Positions 1 through 6,068 of a DNA stretch of 8,920 nucleotides are shown one piece after another. A program made the translations under genes and the position numbers. The stretch is from JAFGQE01 sp046484775. GTDB lineage: Bacteria > Bacillota > Clostridia > DUPQ01. The DNA lies in contig JAWOIG010000018.1 of NCBI GenBank assembly GCA_046484775.1, forward strand, positions 1 through 8,920. Direction: 5' to 3'. Under the pieces are notes generated by a model, which was given only the letters and a program-made list of their open reading frames with translations, ran no database searches and was not told where the DNA came from. Numbering within the stretch: position 1 is the stretch's first letter; each line of letters begins with the position of its first letter.

Positions 1-2
1 CA

Positions 3-743
3 TTCAACGGCAGGCAGGGGAGCTATCTCATACTCAACAGGGAGTTTGAATTTTCATGGGAGCATTTCGAATATCTTTTTAAGGAAACGCTATATCTTAC
101 ATGGGTCAAGAACACCATATTCATCGCAGTTGCAACCGCTGTGATAATCCTGCTGATAGTTTCCTTCACGGGATACGCGTATTCCAGATACAAATTCAAG
201 GGAAGAAGAGCATCCCTGATGGCAATATTGCTCATCCAGACAATACCCGCTTTTGCCGGCATCGCCGCATATTACACGATGCATACGATAATATCAAACA
301 TCATACCAGCGTTCTCAAGGCAGATGATGCTGGTCATGATATATGCCGGAGGAGGGATTGCCAGCAATACATTCATACTGAAGGGGTACATTGATTCAAT
401 ATCAACCGAACTTGACGATGCGGGAAGAATGGACGGATGTTCAAGCATGAAGGTATACAGACTGATAATAATGCCCATAGCAAGGCCTATGCTGGCGGTC
501 ATCGGGCTGTGGTCGTTCATAGGGCCGTTCATGGATTACCTGCTGCCCAGGGTTCTTCTGACAAGCCCCCAGACATATACGCTTGCCGCAGGGCTGTTCA
601 CACTTATCAATGACATAAGGAATACCAACCAGCCCGCATTTGCTGCGGGAGGACTGCTTACGGCGATTCCCATTGTAATCATGTTTATCTTATTGCAGAA
701 CCAGCTTGTAGCGGGCCTTGCCAAAGGCTCGGTAAAAGGCTAG
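3..743 (+). CDS. Carbohydrate ABC transporter permease, MalG family (5' end missing)
   Basis: Membrane subunit of a sugar ABC importer, probably for maltodextrins given the neighbours. The reading frame is open from the left edge (first full codon at base 3), so the 246 visible residues lack the N-terminus and first membrane span; a GTG at 141 is internal, not a start. About five hydrophobic segments are visible, the first around residues 38-58 and the last near residues 220-238. The cytoplasmic EAA loop that docks on the ATPase is clear at about residues 136-165 (ELDDAGRMDGCSSMKVYRLI, followed by IMPIARPML), matching the family pattern EAAxxDGAs...F..I.LP...P. Intact MalG-type permeases are about 270-300 residues, so roughly 30-50 are missing. 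It ends TAG, 19 nt before the ATPase gene. The family call is firm; the substrate is inferred from context. A MalF-type partner and a solute-binding protein should lie just upstream. Confidence 0.93.
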   Translation, partial: FNGRQGSYLILNREFEFSWEHFEYLFKETLYLTWVKNTIFIAVATAVIILLIVSFTGYAYSRYKFKGRRASLMAILLIQTIPAFAGIAAYYTMHTIISNIIPAFSRQMMLVMIYAGGGIASNTFILKGYIDSISTELDDAGRMDGCSSMKVYRLIIMPIARPMLAVIGLWSFIGPFMDYLLPRVLLTSPQTYTLAAGLFTLINDIRNTNQPAFAAGGLLTAIPIVIMFILLQNQLVAGLAKGSVKG

Positions 744-762
744 TCGAAATATTGGAGGAGCT

Positions 763-1851
763 ATGAAAGTCGAACTTAAGAACATCGGGAAAAAATATGA
801 GAACCGCGAGAATTTCACTCTTCGGGGCATAGACCTGACTATTGAGGAAAAAGATTTTTGCGTTATACTTGGTCCCTCGGGCTGTGGAAAGACGACCCTG
901 CTCAGGATGATAGCTGGATTGAACTCCGTAACCGAGGGCAACCTGCTGTTCGATGGCAGGAGGGTCAACAAGGTTGCGGCAAAGGACAGGGATATAGCGA
1001 TGGTGTTCCAGTCCTATGCCCTGTATCCCCATATGACGGTTTACGACAACATGGCATTTTCACTTTCAATGAGGAAAGAACGTAAAAAAATAATCAATGA
1101 AAGGGTTACGGAAGCGGCCAAGCTTCTGCAGATTACTGAGTATCTTCATTCGAAGCCTTCGGATATATCGGGAGGGCAGCGGCAGAGGGTGGCGTTGGGA
1201 AGGGCGATAGTCAGGAACCCGAGCGTTTTCCTGATGGATGAACCCTTGTCCAACCTTGACGCAAAGCTGAGGGAGCATATGAGGGTGGAGCTGGTCAGGC
1301 TCCATAAGAAACTTGGCACCACTACGATATATGTCACGCACGACCAGGTCGAGGCGATGACAATGGCAAACAGAATAGTGCTAATGAATGACGGGAAGAT
1401 ACAGCAGACAGGGGCTCCCGATGAGTTTTATGATAAACCGGGAAATATATTCGTCGCGAAATTCATAGGCTCGCCGACGATGAACATACTGGATGGGTGC
1501 ATAACCGATGGAAATTTTGTCTTCGACGAGGGGGTGGTCAGGATTGTTCCTTCCGACCCACTTAAAAAACTGCTTGATCCTTATGAAGGAAAGAATGTTT
1601 CAGTCGGCATAAGGGCGGAACGTTTTGAAAAGGACAGCGGCCATAGGAACAATATCAAATGCACGATCGATGTAATAGAGATGCTCGGCAAGGAAAAGCT
1701 GCTGTACTGCAGATTGTCAAATGACAAGGAAATCGTCATATCGACACCCGGATACAACAGGTATGACGAGGGTGCGGAATATACCTTTGGATTCGACGAC
1801 TCGGTAGTGCATTACTTTGACACGGAAACAGGGGAAAGGATAAATAAATGA
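763..1851 (+). CDS. Sugar ABC transporter ATP-binding protein, MalK/MsmX/UgpC family
   Basis: Cytoplasmic ATPase that powers a sugar importer, presumably the adjacent permease. At 362 residues it is full length for the family (about 365-370). All nucleotide-binding motifs are visible: Walker A GPSGCGKTT (37-45), Q-loop VFQSYALYPHMTV (Q83), signature ISGGQRQRVA (135-144, Ile in place of the usual Leu), Walker B VFLMDE (155-160, catalytic Glu160), D-loop SNLD (163-166) and switch His193 in VTHDQVEAM. The segment AKFIGSPTMN leads into the C-terminal TOBE-type regulatory domain (about 235-362), which is typical of the MalK/MsmX group and absent from most other ABC ATPases. The start is set by GGAGGAG at 754-760, just before the ATG. 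MsmX-type ATPases can serve several sugar importers in Firmicutes. Here the gene sits inside the operon, which favours a dedicated role, but sharing cannot be excluded. Confidence 0.96.
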   Translation: MKVELKNIGKKYENRENFTLRGIDLTIEEKDFCVILGPSGCGKTTLLRMIAGLNSVTEGNLLFDGRRVNKVAAKDRDIAMVFQSYALYPHMTVYDNMAFSLSMRKERKKIINERVTEAAKLLQITEYLHSKPSDISGGQRQRVALGRAIVRNPSVFLMDEPLSNLDAKLREHMRVELVRLHKKLGTTTIYVTHDQVEAMTMANRIVLMNDGKIQQTGAPDEFYDKPGNIFVAKFIGSPTMNILDGCITDGNFVFDEGVVRIVPSDPLKKLLDPYEGKNVSVGIRAERFEKDSGHRNNIKCTIDVIEMLGKEKLLYCRLSNDKEIVISTPGYNRYDEGAEYTFGFDDSVVHYFDTETGERINK

Positions 1852-1875
1852 CATTATGAATCCATGCGCAGGACG

Positions 1876-1907
1876 CCCGGATCGCCGGGATTGACCTGTC
1901 GCCGGGA
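1876..1907 (+). promoter_or_regulatory. Hairpin and duplicated TCGCCGGGA upstream of the malQ ribosome binding site
   Basis: The 63-nt gap before malQ holds a small GC-rich hairpin: CCCGG (1876-1880), loop ATCG, CCGGG (1885-1889). The 9-mer TCGCCGGGA occurs twice, at 1882-1890 and 1899-1907. The second copy runs into the Shine-Dalgarno sequence, so the same CCCGG arm could pair with either copy and could partly mask the ribosome binding site. The repeats and pairing are seen directly; a role in tuning malQ translation is inference. Confidence 0.35.
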
Positions 1908-1910
1908 GGA
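1904..1910 (+). promoter_or_regulatory. Shine-Dalgarno that fixes the malQ start
   Basis: GGGAGGA lies 4 nt before ATG 1915. An in-frame ATG at 1864 would add 17 residues, but it has no Shine-Dalgarno sequence and the extra residues do not look like the family N-terminus. Confidence 0.85.
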
Positions 1911-1914
1911 ATTG

Positions 1915-3405
1915 ATGTCTTTATCGCATGAAATGAAAAAAGCCGGGATTTTATTGCACATATCAAGTTTGCACGGCGGTTTTGGAATCGGTGATTTCGG
2001 AAGACCGGCATATGAATTCGTTGATTTTCTGGTGGAATGCGGCCAGACATACTGGCAGATTCTGCCAATCGGCTATATAGGATATGCAAATTCCCCTTAC
2101 CAATGCTATGGGTCGAAGGCCTTGAATCCATATTTCATAGATCCATATGGATTTTCAGACGAGGGTCTTTGCACGAGGTCCTGGCTGGATGGTCTGGGAG
2201 GGACTCTGAATTCCGGGAAAGTCGACTACAATGAAATGTTCAGGGTGAAGAACATGATTTTCGACAGGGCTTTCACCGGATTCAACCCCGGGCGGGCCGA
2301 CTATGTGGATTTCAAGAGGCAGCATAAGGAGTGGCTTGATGACTTTGCTCTTTTCATAGTTCTTCTAAAGAAAACAAAGAACCTTACTATAAGGGAATTT
2401 GCACCGGGCATCCTCGGACGCGATCCCGATGCGTTGGCGGATTCCCTTTATAAGTACAGGACTGAAATTGAGAGAGAAAAATTCCTTCAGTTCTTTGCCT
2501 TCAGGCAATGGATGAGGCTCAGGGAATACGCCAACGGAAAAGGGATAAAAATAATCGGGGATATTCCGATATATCTTTCTTTCGACAGCGTTGAAGTGTG
2601 GACCGACAGGGAGATGTTCAGAATGGGGCCCGGGCTTGTGATGAGACAGGCCGCAGGGGTTCCGCCTGATAAGATGAGCGACAAAGGACAGATCTGGGGG
2701 AATCCCGTGTACGACTGGAAATACCATGCAAAGACCGGATACGGCTGGTGGATTGACAGGATAAGCTTTGCGCTCTCCTTGTTCGACATCATCAGGATCG
2801 ACCATTTCAGGGGATTTGCCAAATACTATGCCGTGAAAGAGCCGTTTGACGATGCTCATAAAGGCAGGTGGAAGAAAGGACCGGGGTTCAAACTTTTCAG
2901 GAAGGTAAACAGGATTTTTGACAGCTCCAGGATAATAGCCGAGGACCTGGGACATATAACAAGGGATGTACGGAGGCTGATTAGGAAAACCGGATATTGC
3001 GGAATGAAGGTCGCGCAATTCGGCTTTAGCGGCGATATGAAAAATGAGCATCATCCGTACAATTATCCGTTGAAAAGTTTTTCATATACCGGAACCCATG
3101 ATAACAACACTTTAATGGGCTGGTATTCGGGTATGTTCCCTGAGGACAGGAAGATTCTTGAAAAAATGGTTGTCGGAATATCCGGGGAAAATGTAAATCT
3201 CAGGATTATTGAAATGGTAATGAGATCCGATTCAAAGGCTGCGATTGTTCCAATGCAGGATTATCTCGGGCTTGGATCTTCCGCCCGTATGAATACTCCC
3301 TCGACTATTTCAGGCAACTGGGAGTGGAGGATGCCGGGAATACCGGCGGGAATTTCCGGGCTGGTAGTCCGCATGACGGAAAAAAGAAAGGCTGAACATG
3401 AATAA
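1915..3405 (+). CDS. malQ: 4-alpha-glucanotransferase (amylomaltase)
   Basis: Cytoplasmic GH77 enzyme that transfers alpha-1,4-glucan segments between maltodextrins, releasing glucose and making chains long enough for the phosphorylase. From ATG 1915 the protein is 496 residues, the usual bacterial length. Family landmarks run in order: GILLHISSLHGGFGIGDFG and WQILPIG near the N-terminus, SPYQCYG, KIIGDIPIY, VPPDKMSDKGQIWGNPVYDW, DIIRIDHFRGF with the expected nucleophile Asp296, IIAEDLG with the acid/base Glu343, TGTHDN with the third carboxylate Asp396, and GLGSSARMNTPST near the end. The catalytic set corresponds to Asp293/Glu340/Asp395 of Thermus amylomaltase. The gene follows the ATPase gene by 63 nt and overlaps glgP by 8 bp, so the two enzymes are probably translationally coupled. 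Most amylomaltases have SLPG or SLPS where this one has SLHG; this is a minor variant outside the catalytic residues. Confidence 0.97.
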   Translation: MSLSHEMKKAGILLHISSLHGGFGIGDFGRPAYEFVDFLVECGQTYWQILPIGYIGYANSPYQCYGSKALNPYFIDPYGFSDEGLCTRSWLDGLGGTLNSGKVDYNEMFRVKNMIFDRAFTGFNPGRADYVDFKRQHKEWLDDFALFIVLLKKTKNLTIREFAPGILGRDPDALADSLYKYRTEIEREKFLQFFAFRQWMRLREYANGKGIKIIGDIPIYLSFDSVEVWTDREMFRMGPGLVMRQAAGVPPDKMSDKGQIWGNPVYDWKYHAKTGYGWWIDRISFALSLFDIIRIDHFRGFAKYYAVKEPFDDAHKGRWKKGPGFKLFRKVNRIFDSSRIIAEDLGHITRDVRRLIRKTGYCGMKVAQFGFSGDMKNEHHPYNYPLKSFSYTGTHDNNTLMGWYSGMFPEDRKILEKMVVGISGENVNLRIIEMVMRSDSKAAIVPMQDYLGLGSSARMNTPSTISGNWEWRMPGIPAGISGLVVRMTEKRKAEHE

Positions 3406-5680
3406 GGAAAGACTGCTGAAGGAAATAGAAGAAACAGTCCTTGCATATAAGGGAAAGGGCGGCGCCAACTTAATACCCCTGTATAATGAAATATCCGAAA
3501 AATGCATGGAGTACATCAATTTCACAGGCGTTGGAAACGAAACAAAGACAGCTCACTATCTATCGATGGAATTTCTGATGGGCAGGATGATAGACAGCAA
3601 CCTGATGGCGATCGGTATTCTGGATGAGACAAGGCGGATATTGGAAAAACATGGATTGGACAGTCTCTGCTTCGAGGATATAGACGATTATGCGCTTGGC
3701 AACGGAGGCTTGGGCAGACTTGCCGCATGTTTTCTTGATTCAGGGGCGACAATCGGAATAGATATGCACGGATACGGAATAAGATACAAATTCGGCCTTT
3801 TCAAACAGGTTTTTTCAAATGGCGCGCAGAAAGAAATTGAGGATGACTGGCAGGCCTTTGGCGACCCTTGGAGCATAAGGAGGGAGAATGAGAGGGAGGA
3901 GATTGTTTTCGCCGATGCCAGTGTAATGGCAGTTCCGTACGACATGCCCGTAATAGGATTCGGCAACGGAAAGATAAACATGCTTAGGCTTTGGCAGAGC
4001 GAGCCCTGCGCCGGCGGAACCGACATGGGGATAAGCGATTACCTGTATCCGGACGATTCAACGGATCAAGGGAAAATACTGCGCTTGCGCCAGCAGCATT
4101 TCTTTGCGGCGGCTTCCATTCGGAGCATAATTAAAAAATATGTAAAAGAACATGGGGATGACTTCGGCGATTTCGGCGAATACAATCAAATTCAACTCAA
4201 TGACACACACCCGGTCATAGCAATTGCCGAAATGATACTGGTCCTGATGAATGAATATGGCAAAACATTTGATTTTGCAGCCAGGACCGCAAGCAGGTGC
4301 TTCAATTATACAAATCATACGTTGATGCCCGAGGCTCTTGAAAAATGGGATACAGGGCTTCTCCGTAAAATATTGCCGGGGCATCTTACGGTTGCAAAAA
4401 AGCTTGACCGCAGGCTTTCCCGGAAGTTGTTCCGGGCGGGGATAAAAAGAAAAGACCGCGCAAATTTCCGTATAATGGAAAAAGGTCTTATGCACATGGC
4501 CAGGCTGGCGGCATATGTTTGCAGACGCATCAACGGCGTATCTGAAATCCACACGGGAATACTCAGGGATTCCTTGTTCCGGGAGTGGTTGAAGGTTTAT
4601 CCTGACAAATTGCTTAATATAACAAACGGCATAACCCAGAGACGATGGCTGGGTCTGTGCAATCCCGAGCTTTCCGGACTCATTGCCTCGCGTATAGGGG
4701 ATGGATTCGTCAGGGATCTTTCGCTGTTGAAAAACATTCGCCCGATGATAAACGAGGGATTCATAGATGACTTTATTAAGGTTAAGCAGGCTAAGAAGCA
4801 GGAGCTTGCCGAGTATATTGAAAAGAAGCAGGGAATCACAATCGATCCCTCGACGCTTTTCGACATACATATAAAAAGGATCCATGAATACAAACGACAG
4901 CTGCTGAATATATTTTCAATACTATATCTGTATTTTGAAATGAAGGAAGGGGGATTGAAGGATTTTAGGCCGACTACTTTCATTTTCGGCGGCAAGGCTG
5001 CCTCGGGATATAAAAGGGCCAAGGCTATAATCAAATACATAAACATGGCTGCCGAACTCATAAACGGCGATCCGGAAGCCAACGGAAGACTCAGAATTGT
5101 TTTTGTTGAAAATTACAATGTTTCATATGCGGAAAAGCTGTTTCCGGCAGCCGATGTTTCCGTACAGATTTCAACGGCCGGTACTGAGGCATCTGGAACG
5201 GGAAACATGAAGTTCATGCTCAACGGAGCGGTAACCCTGGGAACATTGGACGGAGCGAACATTGAAATAATTGAGAAAGCGGGTGTGGACAATAATTACA
5301 TATTCGGCGCCGATGCCGATGAGATAAACGAAATAAGGGAAAGTTACAACCCGCTTGCATTGCTTGGCGGCGACGGGAAGATCAGAAGGGTTGTCGAAAC
5401 TCTTGTTGATGGAACATTCAAAGACTCCGACGGGACGTTTGCCGAGCTGTACATGAGCCTGACCGAAGGCGCATCATGGCACCGGCCCGACCATTATTTT
5501 GTTCTGCATGACTTCCGTGAGTTCGTTGAATGCAGGATTCGCCTGAACAGGGAGACGGCGGATGAGAGGTCCTTCGTACTAAAGTGCATTAATAATTCCA
5601 TCAGTGCGGGAGAATTTTCAAGTGACAGGGCGATAAGGCAATATGCGGACGAAATATGGGGAATTTGCATCGGTCAGTGA
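3398..5680 (+). CDS. glgP: Glycogen/maltodextrin phosphorylase
   Basis: GT35 alpha-glucan phosphorylase: with phosphate it removes terminal glucose units as glucose-1-phosphate, using pyridoxal phosphate. It has 760 residues, slightly short of the usual 750-840 range midpoint but complete. Landmarks in order: HYLSMEFLMGRM, ALGNGGLGRLAACFLDS, GYGIRYKFGLFKQ, QLNDTHPVIAIAEM, NYTNHTLMPEALEKW, ITNGITQRRWL, DIHIKRIHEYKRQLLN, FGGKAASGY, and the cofactor signature EASGTGNMKFMLN (597-609) with the Schiff-base lysine at Lys605, followed by LGTLDGANIEI. ATG 3398 lies within the malQ end (ATGAATAA), with AGAAAGG at 3385-3391 as the ribosome binding site. The sequence alone does not separate glycogen (GlgP) from maltodextrin (MalP) preference; the transporter and malQ favour maltodextrins. 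No glycogen synthesis gene is in the window. Confidence 0.96.
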   Translation: MNKERLLKEIEETVLAYKGKGGANLIPLYNEISEKCMEYINFTGVGNETKTAHYLSMEFLMGRMIDSNLMAIGILDETRRILEKHGLDSLCFEDIDDYALGNGGLGRLAACFLDSGATIGIDMHGYGIRYKFGLFKQVFSNGAQKEIEDDWQAFGDPWSIRRENEREEIVFADASVMAVPYDMPVIGFGNGKINMLRLWQSEPCAGGTDMGISDYLYPDDSTDQGKILRLRQQHFFAAASIRSIIKKYVKEHGDDFGDFGEYNQIQLNDTHPVIAIAEMILVLMNEYGKTFDFAARTASRCFNYTNHTLMPEALEKWDTGLLRKILPGHLTVAKKLDRRLSRKLFRAGIKRKDRANFRIMEKGLMHMARLAAYVCRRINGVSEIHTGILRDSLFREWLKVYPDKLLNITNGITQRRWLGLCNPELSGLIASRIGDGFVRDLSLLKNIRPMINEGFIDDFIKVKQAKKQELAEYIEKKQGITIDPSTLFDIHIKRIHEYKRQLLNIFSILYLYFEMKEGGLKDFRPTTFIFGGKAASGYKRAKAIIKYINMAAELINGDPEANGRLRIVFVENYNVSYAEKLFPAADVSVQISTAGTEASGTGNMKFMLNGAVTLGTLDGANIEIIEKAGVDNNYIFGADADEINEIRESYNPLALLGGDGKIRRVVETLVDGTFKDSDGTFAELYMSLTEGASWHRPDHYFVLHDFREFVECRIRLNRETADERSFVLKCINNSISAGEFSSDRAIRQYADEIWGICIGQ

Positions 5681-5727
5681 CAAGACCGTCATTACCGCGG
5701 CAAATATATACCTGATTCGATTCTCGG

Positions 5728-5802
5728 ACCCGGGGACAGGCATAATATAAAGGGTTTGATACAAACCCTAGAAGAATGCCGGGTATTTTACATTTATACC
5801 GG
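5728..5802. repeat. Cluster of nested and alternative inverted repeats
   Basis: The core is a perfect 8-bp hairpin AGGGTTTG-ATA-CAAACCCT (5751-5769). It is enclosed by GGCAT (5739-5743) and ATGCC (5776-5780), or alternatively by ACCCGG (5728-5733) and CCGGGT (5779-5784). The latter arm can instead pair downstream: CCGGGTAT (5779-5786) with ATACCGG (5796-5802), with one bulged G. The pairings are mutually exclusive. No T-run follows on the plus strand. On the minus strand the 8-bp hairpin is followed by TTATATTATG, a weak U-rich tail. The motif GGGGACAGGC at its left side resembles palindromic units dispersed in some genomes; that likeness is from memory only. It could stabilise the glgP mRNA 3' end. 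Confidence 0.5.
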
Positions 5803-5831
5803 ATTTACTTCGAAAAATACTTCTAAAACAT

Positions 5832-5855
5832 AAAAAAAGCAAGCATGACTGCTTG
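5832..5855 (-). terminator. Intrinsic terminator on the minus strand
   Basis: Read on the minus strand: perfect 6-bp stem CAAGCA (5855-5850), loop GTCA, TGCTTG (5845-5840), one C, then seven T (5838-5832). This is a textbook stem plus U-tail in this direction only; on the plus strand the hairpin is followed by ACAAGGCTC. The stem is short, so efficiency may be moderate. It would end a transcript running from the rpoB leader back towards glgP. The stem overlaps the TTG of the rpoB promoter -35 box. Confidence 0.68.
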
Positions 5856-5881
5856 ACAAGGCTCACTTAAGCTGATAAAAT
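5853..5881 (+). promoter_or_regulatory. Sigma-A type promoter, probably for rpoB
   Basis: TTGACA (5853-5858), a 17-nt spacer, then TAAAAT (5876-5881): a perfect -35, five of six consensus bases at -10, and optimal spacing. An A-tract at 5832-5838, about 50 nt upstream of the start, could act as an UP-like element. Transcription would begin near 5887-5889, leaving a leader of about 180 nt before rpoB. The palindrome CAAGCA-TGAC-TGCTTG (5840-5855) overlaps the -35 and doubles as the minus-strand terminator stem; it could also be an operator. Confidence 0.72.
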
Positions 5882-5921
5882 TATAAACTGCGCTAGTTTG
5901 TGCTTATTAAAAATGCAACCT

Positions 5922-5957
5922 GCGCCTTTCCGATAAAAATACATCGGAACCGGGTGC
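5922..5957 (+). promoter_or_regulatory. Hairpin in the rpoB 5' leader
   Basis: The plus-strand RNA can form GCGCC (5922-5926) with GGTGC (5953-5957), an internal loop (T opposite CCG), then TTCCGAT (5928-5934) with ATCGGAA (5943-5949) around an A-rich 8-nt loop. The lower stem contains a G-U pair on the plus strand but an A-C mismatch on the minus strand, so the full stem favours the plus-strand RNA. There is no T-run after it. Function unknown; the same bases encode the 5' hairpin of the predicted antisense RNA. Confidence 0.4.
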
Positions 5958-5968
5958 TTACAGACAGA

Positions 5969-5997
5969 ATTATAGCATGATGTAAATGGGTTTGCAA
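5969..5997 (-). promoter_or_regulatory. Extended -10 sigma-A type promoter on the minus strand
   Basis: Read on the minus strand: TTGCAA (5997-5992), a 17-nt spacer ending ATGC, then a perfect TATAAT (5974-5969) preceded by TGC, an extended -10 element. Four of six -35 bases match, with optimal spacing. It faces the rpoB promoter, with the two predicted start sites about 75 bp apart. The only thing it can drive is the short transcript ending at the terminator 5855-5832, or read-through into antisense of glgP. Confidence 0.65.
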
Positions 5998-6068
5998 GAA
6001 TACAAAAAGGACAGGCGCCGAACGGTTTGAATCCGTTGTATATAGAAAATTTTATGAGGTGAAATTTA

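Larger units (their letters stand above)
5832..5961 (-). ncRNA. Predicted ~130-nt small RNA antisense to the rpoB leader
   Basis: It is defined by a strong minus-strand promoter (-35 at 5997-5992, -10 at 5974-5969; start expected near 5961) and the minus-strand terminator ending at 5832. The predicted RNA has a 5' hairpin TTCCGAT (5949-5943) with ATCGGAA (5934-5928), a small AAACT-AGTTT hairpin (5899-5885) and the terminal hairpin. Its first seven bases, GTAAGCA, can pair fully (one G-U) with TGCTTGC at 5845-5839, closing the molecule end to end in competition with the terminator stem. TAAGCAC occurs again at 5906-5900. About 75 nt are complementary to the start of the predicted rpoB leader. 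A 25-codon frame (ATG 5944 to TAA 5867) lies inside but has no Shine-Dalgarno sequence. I do not recognise the family; 6S and SRP RNA do not fit by length or motifs. The promoter and terminator are seen; expression and function are inference. Confidence 0.5.
5681..6068. other. Intergenic region between glgP and rpoB (388 bp)
   Basis: No convincing protein gene lies here. It holds a 5-bp inverted repeat around the glgP stop (CGGTC 5671-5675 with GACCG 5684-5688), a cluster of inverted repeats (5728-5802), a minus-strand terminator, a plus-strand promoter facing a minus-strand promoter, leader hairpins (5922-5957; AACGG 6021-6025 with CCGTT 6033-6037) and the rpoB ribosome binding site. It is clearly richer in A and T than the flanking genes. 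None of the plus-strand hairpins is followed by a proper T-run, so read-through from glgP towards rpoB is possible. Confidence 0.85.

Noticed and set aside
135..139. Ile instead of Leu in the ABC signature of the ATPase (residues 135-139 of the protein, not bases)
   Set aside because: A conservative substitution; all other catalytic motifs are intact, so it does not suggest loss of function.
1864..1914. In-frame upstream ATG giving a 513-residue MalQ
   Set aside because: No ribosome binding site, the added residues are unlike the family, and the region holds repeats and the true Shine-Dalgarno.
2365..3054. 229-codon open frame on the minus strand within malQ
   Set aside because: Fully antisense to catalytic parts of malQ; no family resemblance or promoter evident.
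4058..4885. 275-codon open frame on the minus strand within glgP
   Set aside because: Lies wholly antisense to well-conserved phosphorylase coding sequence, shows no recognisable domain and is explained by codon bias of the opposite strand.
5751..5769. AGGGTTTG-ATA-CAAACCCT as the plus-strand terminator of the sugar operon
   Set aside because: It is a perfect hairpin but is followed by AGAAGAATG, with no T-run.
5986..6030. 14-codon ATG frame in the rpoB leader as a leader peptide
   Set aside because: No Shine-Dalgarno, and no run of a regulatory amino acid beyond three arginine codons.
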